Shown piece after piece: positions 61,701-64,000 of a DNA stretch of 64,000 bases. The first letter of the stretch is position 1; the number at the start of each line of letters is the position of its first letter. The translations under genes were made by a program, and so were the position numbers. The notes beneath the pieces were generated by a model. The model made no database searches. It was not told the DNA's origin and was given only the letters and a program-made list of their open reading frames with translations. The stretch is from Pseudomonas guariconensis (GTDB lineage Bacteria; Pseudomonadota; Gammaproteobacteria; Pseudomonadales; Pseudomonadaceae), in the NCBI RefSeq assembly GCF_024127895.1, contig NZ_JAMYBK010000002.1:186001-250000 (forward strand), read 5' to 3'.

Positions 61701-64000
61701 TGATTCGCAGACGGTGTTCGAACGGTGCACGGAGCAGTTCCTGGCGACGTGCGGTCTCCCAGTCAGTCTCCCCTTCCAACCCTTTGAACGCCTGGAGTAT
61801 CAGGCGTTCGTAGGCGCCAGCCAGGTCCAGCTCCTTGGCCAGGTTGGCAATGTAGGTGAGATCAAGGCCTTCGATGTGTACAGGCGTTTCGTCTGGGCCT
61901 GTGAGCCGCAGATGCGCATTGGTCAGGCGCATGGCCATATGGTCATCCGCTGCCCATAAGAGGAACGTTTCCAGCGTGATATCGCTGCGCTGTTCACTGA
62001 AGCGGTAAACGATCTTCTGGGCATGCCCCTGGCCAGAGCCGGGTATGGGTTCACGCTCCTGGAACACGTGGTCGGCCATGTTGAGCGTGATCTTGGGCAC
62101 TTCAGTCAGATTGAAATCCTGGCGAACCCGCTTATGCATGGCCGCGCGTGCGAACCGGGCTCGCTCGGGCAGATCTCGGCTCATCAACTGATGGGTGGCA
62201 AACATGGCTTGGCGCAGTGCTTCGAGCTGCTTGGCCAACCGTGCTGCCTGCGAGGCATCGAGCCTGACTTTCGGGCTTAGCTGGGTGTGAATCTCTGCGG
62301 TGCGGTTTCTTTCGGCAAGGCGCTCGAATGCCAGGAGCCTGGCCATGTTCGTGCTGATGCCCAGGCGCTGCCTGAATATTTCATGGTGAGCCGCCGAGGC
62401 TGGCGTGTTCTCGCTGTGCAATGCGCTGAGCAGGGTTTGCACGCAGTAGTCGAAAAAATGTGTGCCGACGGGCACCTGTGATATCGCAGGCGTGCTGGTC
62501 TCGAGAAGTTGCAGCACGGTGGCAGGCTCATGAGGCCAAGTGCTGTCGAGCAAGGCATCTGGCCAGGCTCCCTGAAGTGTGTCGAGCAGGCCTTGGAACA
62601 ATTGCTCTGGGTTGGCGAACGCCTTGAGCCCCCCGTCTTCTCCAGGCTTGTAGAGCAATATCGAAGTCTCTGGCGTTTGTTCCTGGTCGCTGGGTATGCC
62701 TTGGAGGGTAAGGTAACCCGTTAAATAAAAGTTGCGACCACCCAGGGTCAGCATCAGCGCGCTCGTTTCAACCGGGCGCAGATAACTGGGCTCGGGCTGT
62801 TCCACGACATATTGGGTCCAGGTCAACTGGGCTTGGGTCAACTCGCCGAGTCGCTGCTGCAGTCGGGCCTCCAGGAGCAGCCCTTGGCCAAGATGCTGAC
62901 TGATGTGACTGAACCGGGAGGTGTCGCCATGGCGCTCGCTCCAAACCTGCGGGGTGAGCGTTGGCGGGAGTTTGTCGAACAACTGCGCAAGTTCCACACG
63001 CTGGCGTTCCAGCGTCGATTGAAGTGTTCTGAGCTCGGTAAGCTTGGCCGATTGGGGAGTTGACGCACCGTCCAGATAGCCGGCCAAGAGGTCCTCCTGG
63101 CGCTCGACTCGTTGCCTGCGCCAGCCGAACGGCAAGCGCGGGGCGAGCGAGTCGAAATGCACCTCTTGCGCTGCCAGATGCTCATCCGCCTGGATCAACT
63201 GGTTGATTTCAGCTTCGGTAGCGTTTGCCAGATCCTTTCGCATCCACTCGGCACGCTTTTCTTCCCAGGCCTCGAACGCGCTCCAGTCCAGAGGGTCGGT
63301 GCTACCTTCGGGGCCGGCCTGAACAAGGCGTCTCATACTCAACCCTTGATGGTCAGCCAGTGTGCTATCGAACATTCGAGCGAAGCCGTTGGCACCTATG
63401 TCTTGCAAGCTGATGAGGGTAAGGTCGGCGTTCTCCGCGAGGAGTGTTTCAGTGTCTGGCCAGATTATCTTTCGATGCTCGAACAACCAGCCCAGTAGCG
63501 CAGGTTCATGCTGGAACGCGCGTATGGCGCTATTGGCACCCGGCCTGTAGAGCAGCCAGCGGGTTTCGCCCGCTCTGGGCTTGACCAGCAAGGCATGGTT
63601 GCTAATTTTTCTATGGTTGGCGGGATGGTCCCAGCTTGCGAGTGCGTACTGGCTGTTTTCGTCCAACTGGCCATGGTCCCATGCCTGCGCACCTATGCGC
63701 TCGAGGGCAAAGGCAAGGTCCAGGCTATGGACGAAGTGCTCGTGCAGTAGCCGTTGGCCTTGTTGCCGGCGCGAAACGGCGTGCCCAGGCATACGCCCTT
63801 CCCAATAGTTGGATTGGGCATGCAAGTGGGCTGTGCCGATCAACGGGGTCAGGTGGGTTATCCAGTCTGCGCCGCTCCAGCGGTGGTACTCGGAGGTCTG
63901 TGCAAAACCCCAGGTTGACCAGGCGCTGAAAGCGTTGGCGAATGATGGGCTGACCAGAAGGCGGGCCGCGAAACCCAGCAGCGTGACTTGGCTGTCGCCA
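58750..64000 (-). CDS. Very large DUF6543-type toxin-like protein, 5' end outside window
   Basis: At least 1,749 residues on the minus strand. The in-frame codon at 63843 is TTG, and the frame stays open without a stop to the window edge, so the N-terminus is missing. Its layout resembles large dermonecrotic-toxin-like (DUF6543) proteins of Pseudomonas: repeated long helical regions, a short hydrophobic stretch (I-K-L-A-L-G-F-V-P-G-V-G-L-A-V-G-L-Y) and a Trp/Tyr-rich C-terminal region. I see no signal peptide in the visible part and no certain catalytic motif. It is much longer than the 840-residue relative at 11922-14444. A secreted or contact-dependent effector is inference. Confidence 0.65.
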   Translation of the reverse strand, partial: GDSQVTLLGFAARLLVSPSFANAFSAWSTWGFAQTSEYHRWSGADWITHLTPLIGTAHLHAQSNYWEGRMPGHAVSRRQQGQRLLHEHFVHSLDLAFALERIGAQAWDHGQLDENSQYALASWDHPANHRKISNHALLVKPRAGETRWLLYRPGANSAIRAFQHEPALLGWLFEHRKIIWPDTETLLAENADLTLISLQDIGANGFARMFDSTLADHQGLSMRRLVQAGPEGSTDPLDWSAFEAWEEKRAEWMRKDLANATEAEINQLIQADEHLAAQEVHFDSLAPRLPFGWRRQRVERQEDLLAGYLDGASTPQSAKLTELRTLQSTLERQRVELAQLFDKLPPTLTPQVWSERHGDTSRFSHISQHLGQGLLLEARLQQRLGELTQAQLTWTQYVVEQPEPSYLRPVETSALMLTLGGRNFYLTGYLTLQGIPSDQEQTPETSILLYKPGEDGGLKAFANPEQLFQGLLDTLQGAWPDALLDSTWPHEPATVLQLLETSTPAISQVPVGTHFFDYCVQTLLSALHSENTPASAAHHEIFRQRLGISTNMARLLAFERLAERNRTAEIHTQLSPKVRLDASQAARLAKQLEALRQAMFATHQLMSRDLPERARFARAAMHKRVRQDFNLTEVPKITLNMADHVFQEREPIPGSGQGHAQKIVYRFSEQRSDITLETFLLWAADDHMAMRLTNAHLRLTGPDETPVHIEGLDLTYIANLAKELDLAGAYERLILQAFKGLEGETDWETARRQELLRAPFEHRLRIIALGQQTLDTQGQALLERFAQEQLTLAAARTVKHRSLVLRPGTAPDGSRTDVELSGASLLYAETGPVLLLLPDAPNGKVVSQYTTSQLAIEALQTMALEQDMRTYLAELPVDGKASDHLAYLNAALLAKVSGFIGVGLVRNESLPQLHASLEMGRLIRRHRTSSRSQSDLYLETEAMLHGQIYDYIKLALGFVPGVGLAVGLYDGWSAANAAVAAFMRGDPRQGVEHLNSVFLSLIDALFDLWPMAAPTSGAALARARTLQRQRQSGFHVTSLPRMEHSNPFTGYAIDAPSGRWSDHPQPWGSGVHRHVESGQDYIAHQGQLYPVEWDASHHTWRLKGNATRSYKQPVRLNGEGVWQSHGSVSGRIVDAGLAGGGAYLSTLYNRGLETVRGYLRPRPAIQSPRAILTEMHRTRQHFHRTLPETMENYNRVRGVTRDGITGSRADAATIDRALTRAVDQLLEFVDFNERSLERLQTLRRQIDRRSYQAIADEFKYDLRKQHSKLISLQRQQMQNYFRELARLEGLTDQLTETAVKAHMTALRNNAQQLVLVLQKLEAEFVRYARVRNHLRGADLTAYDQDIMKLEMPLNPAGYQIVRVSAQVALLVKPAPFSYESLLFLRRFNPHVRDLRTSLFSQGDLDLTVMSRSQERRALHQFKEQYQSFINQTRIWEDTYGDFIDTAAAAQVRDALQDLIAKIEQGLGTPATSARPASNRGQSRPRVFETDDHQVFIGHERVVNGESAMEVSHNLNGQPHARYTRTEQGTWRATHHDRRMPSVPTKALETAAKRLLKNVPAQHAKLQHYQVLNMRPLDLQSMAEGYASNLRKGADDMVRQIGEALSEAQSALVQRLRQAADELDALGLRLRLQQTKATQQPTVDHLTYLVDQKAVKVRWSRELVPARSSKGKPLEYLEEYRVDDSITGEALWYVHFHFEQRPVQGFARLKAGHIKVASERNLGAGSGAWRGPVSEAQANLLFEGLRPSAR

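Noticed and set aside
63841..63843. TTG as the start of the large minus-strand protein
   Set aside because: The frame continues without a stop for 157 more bases to the window edge, in a segment with normal protein composition, so the true start is outside.

Overview
The window is about 64 kb of GC-rich chromosome with Pseudomonas codon use and Pseudomonas putida-type REP repeats. Gene content and order match the P. putida group as I recall it (the davDT, tau, oprE, lsfA, ssuEADCBF neighbourhood of KT2440, and the ats/sft/ast sulfate-ester genes of strain S-313). That species comparison is from memory and was not run as a search.

Layout. (1) 1-4261: a cut-off secreted protein, a YbaK-type deacylase, a DUF2789 protein, a two-TM protein, a CBS protein, a secreted M20 dipeptidase and tRNA-Arg(CCG). 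(2) 4435-11850: an operon under a GntR/UTRA regulator with a perfect 16-bp palindrome in front. It encodes an AprA/FrdA-like flavoprotein, an AprB-like 2x[4Fe-4S] ferredoxin, a full NitT/TauT-type ABC importer, a HEAT-repeat protein and a DUF971 protein. Its substrate is unknown and it is the best candidate for an undescribed system. (3) 11922-14444: a toxin-like protein with an ADP-ribosyltransferase-like C-terminus. (4) 14448-24357: sulfate-ester scavenging: atsC, atsB (a tandem-fused permease), atsR, atsK, the LysR regulator sftR, the TonB receptor sftP and the arylsulfotransferase astA. (5) 24756-27660: davD and davT (lysine/5-aminovalerate/GABA catabolism), with a structured leader in front of davT.

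(6) 27801-34318: an HDOD protein with a receiver lacking its phosphoacceptor, an orphan PemK/MazF-like toxin, a PAS-GGDEF cyclase, a fatty-acid desaturase and a PAS-GGDEF-EAL protein. (7) 34357-40838 (minus): two SfnB/DszC-like flavoenzymes, a DszA/NtaA-like monooxygenase and a MetQ-MetN-MetI-type importer. (8) 41113-44556: a cystine-type ABC importer and divergent serine acetyltransferase, then a BCCT transporter. (9) 46872-50367 (minus): tauABCD. (10) 50878-53004: an OprD-family porin and the 1-Cys peroxiredoxin LsfA. (11) 53219-53793: a hairpin-rich element, a 30-codon ORF and a DUF3077 gene, bounded by two identical hairpins. (12) 53961-58682: ssuEADCBF. (13) 58750-64000: a very large DUF6543-type protein whose frame stays open to the window edge.

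Together most genes form a sulfur-acquisition region. Six ABC importers bring in sulfonates, sulfate esters, methionine- or cystine-like compounds. Flavin- and 2-oxoglutarate-dependent oxygenases (SsuD, TauD, AtsK, DszA/DszC-like) free sulfite or sulfate. Serine acetyltransferase supplies the carbon skeleton for cysteine, and LsfA is a peroxiredoxin named for its sulfur regulation.
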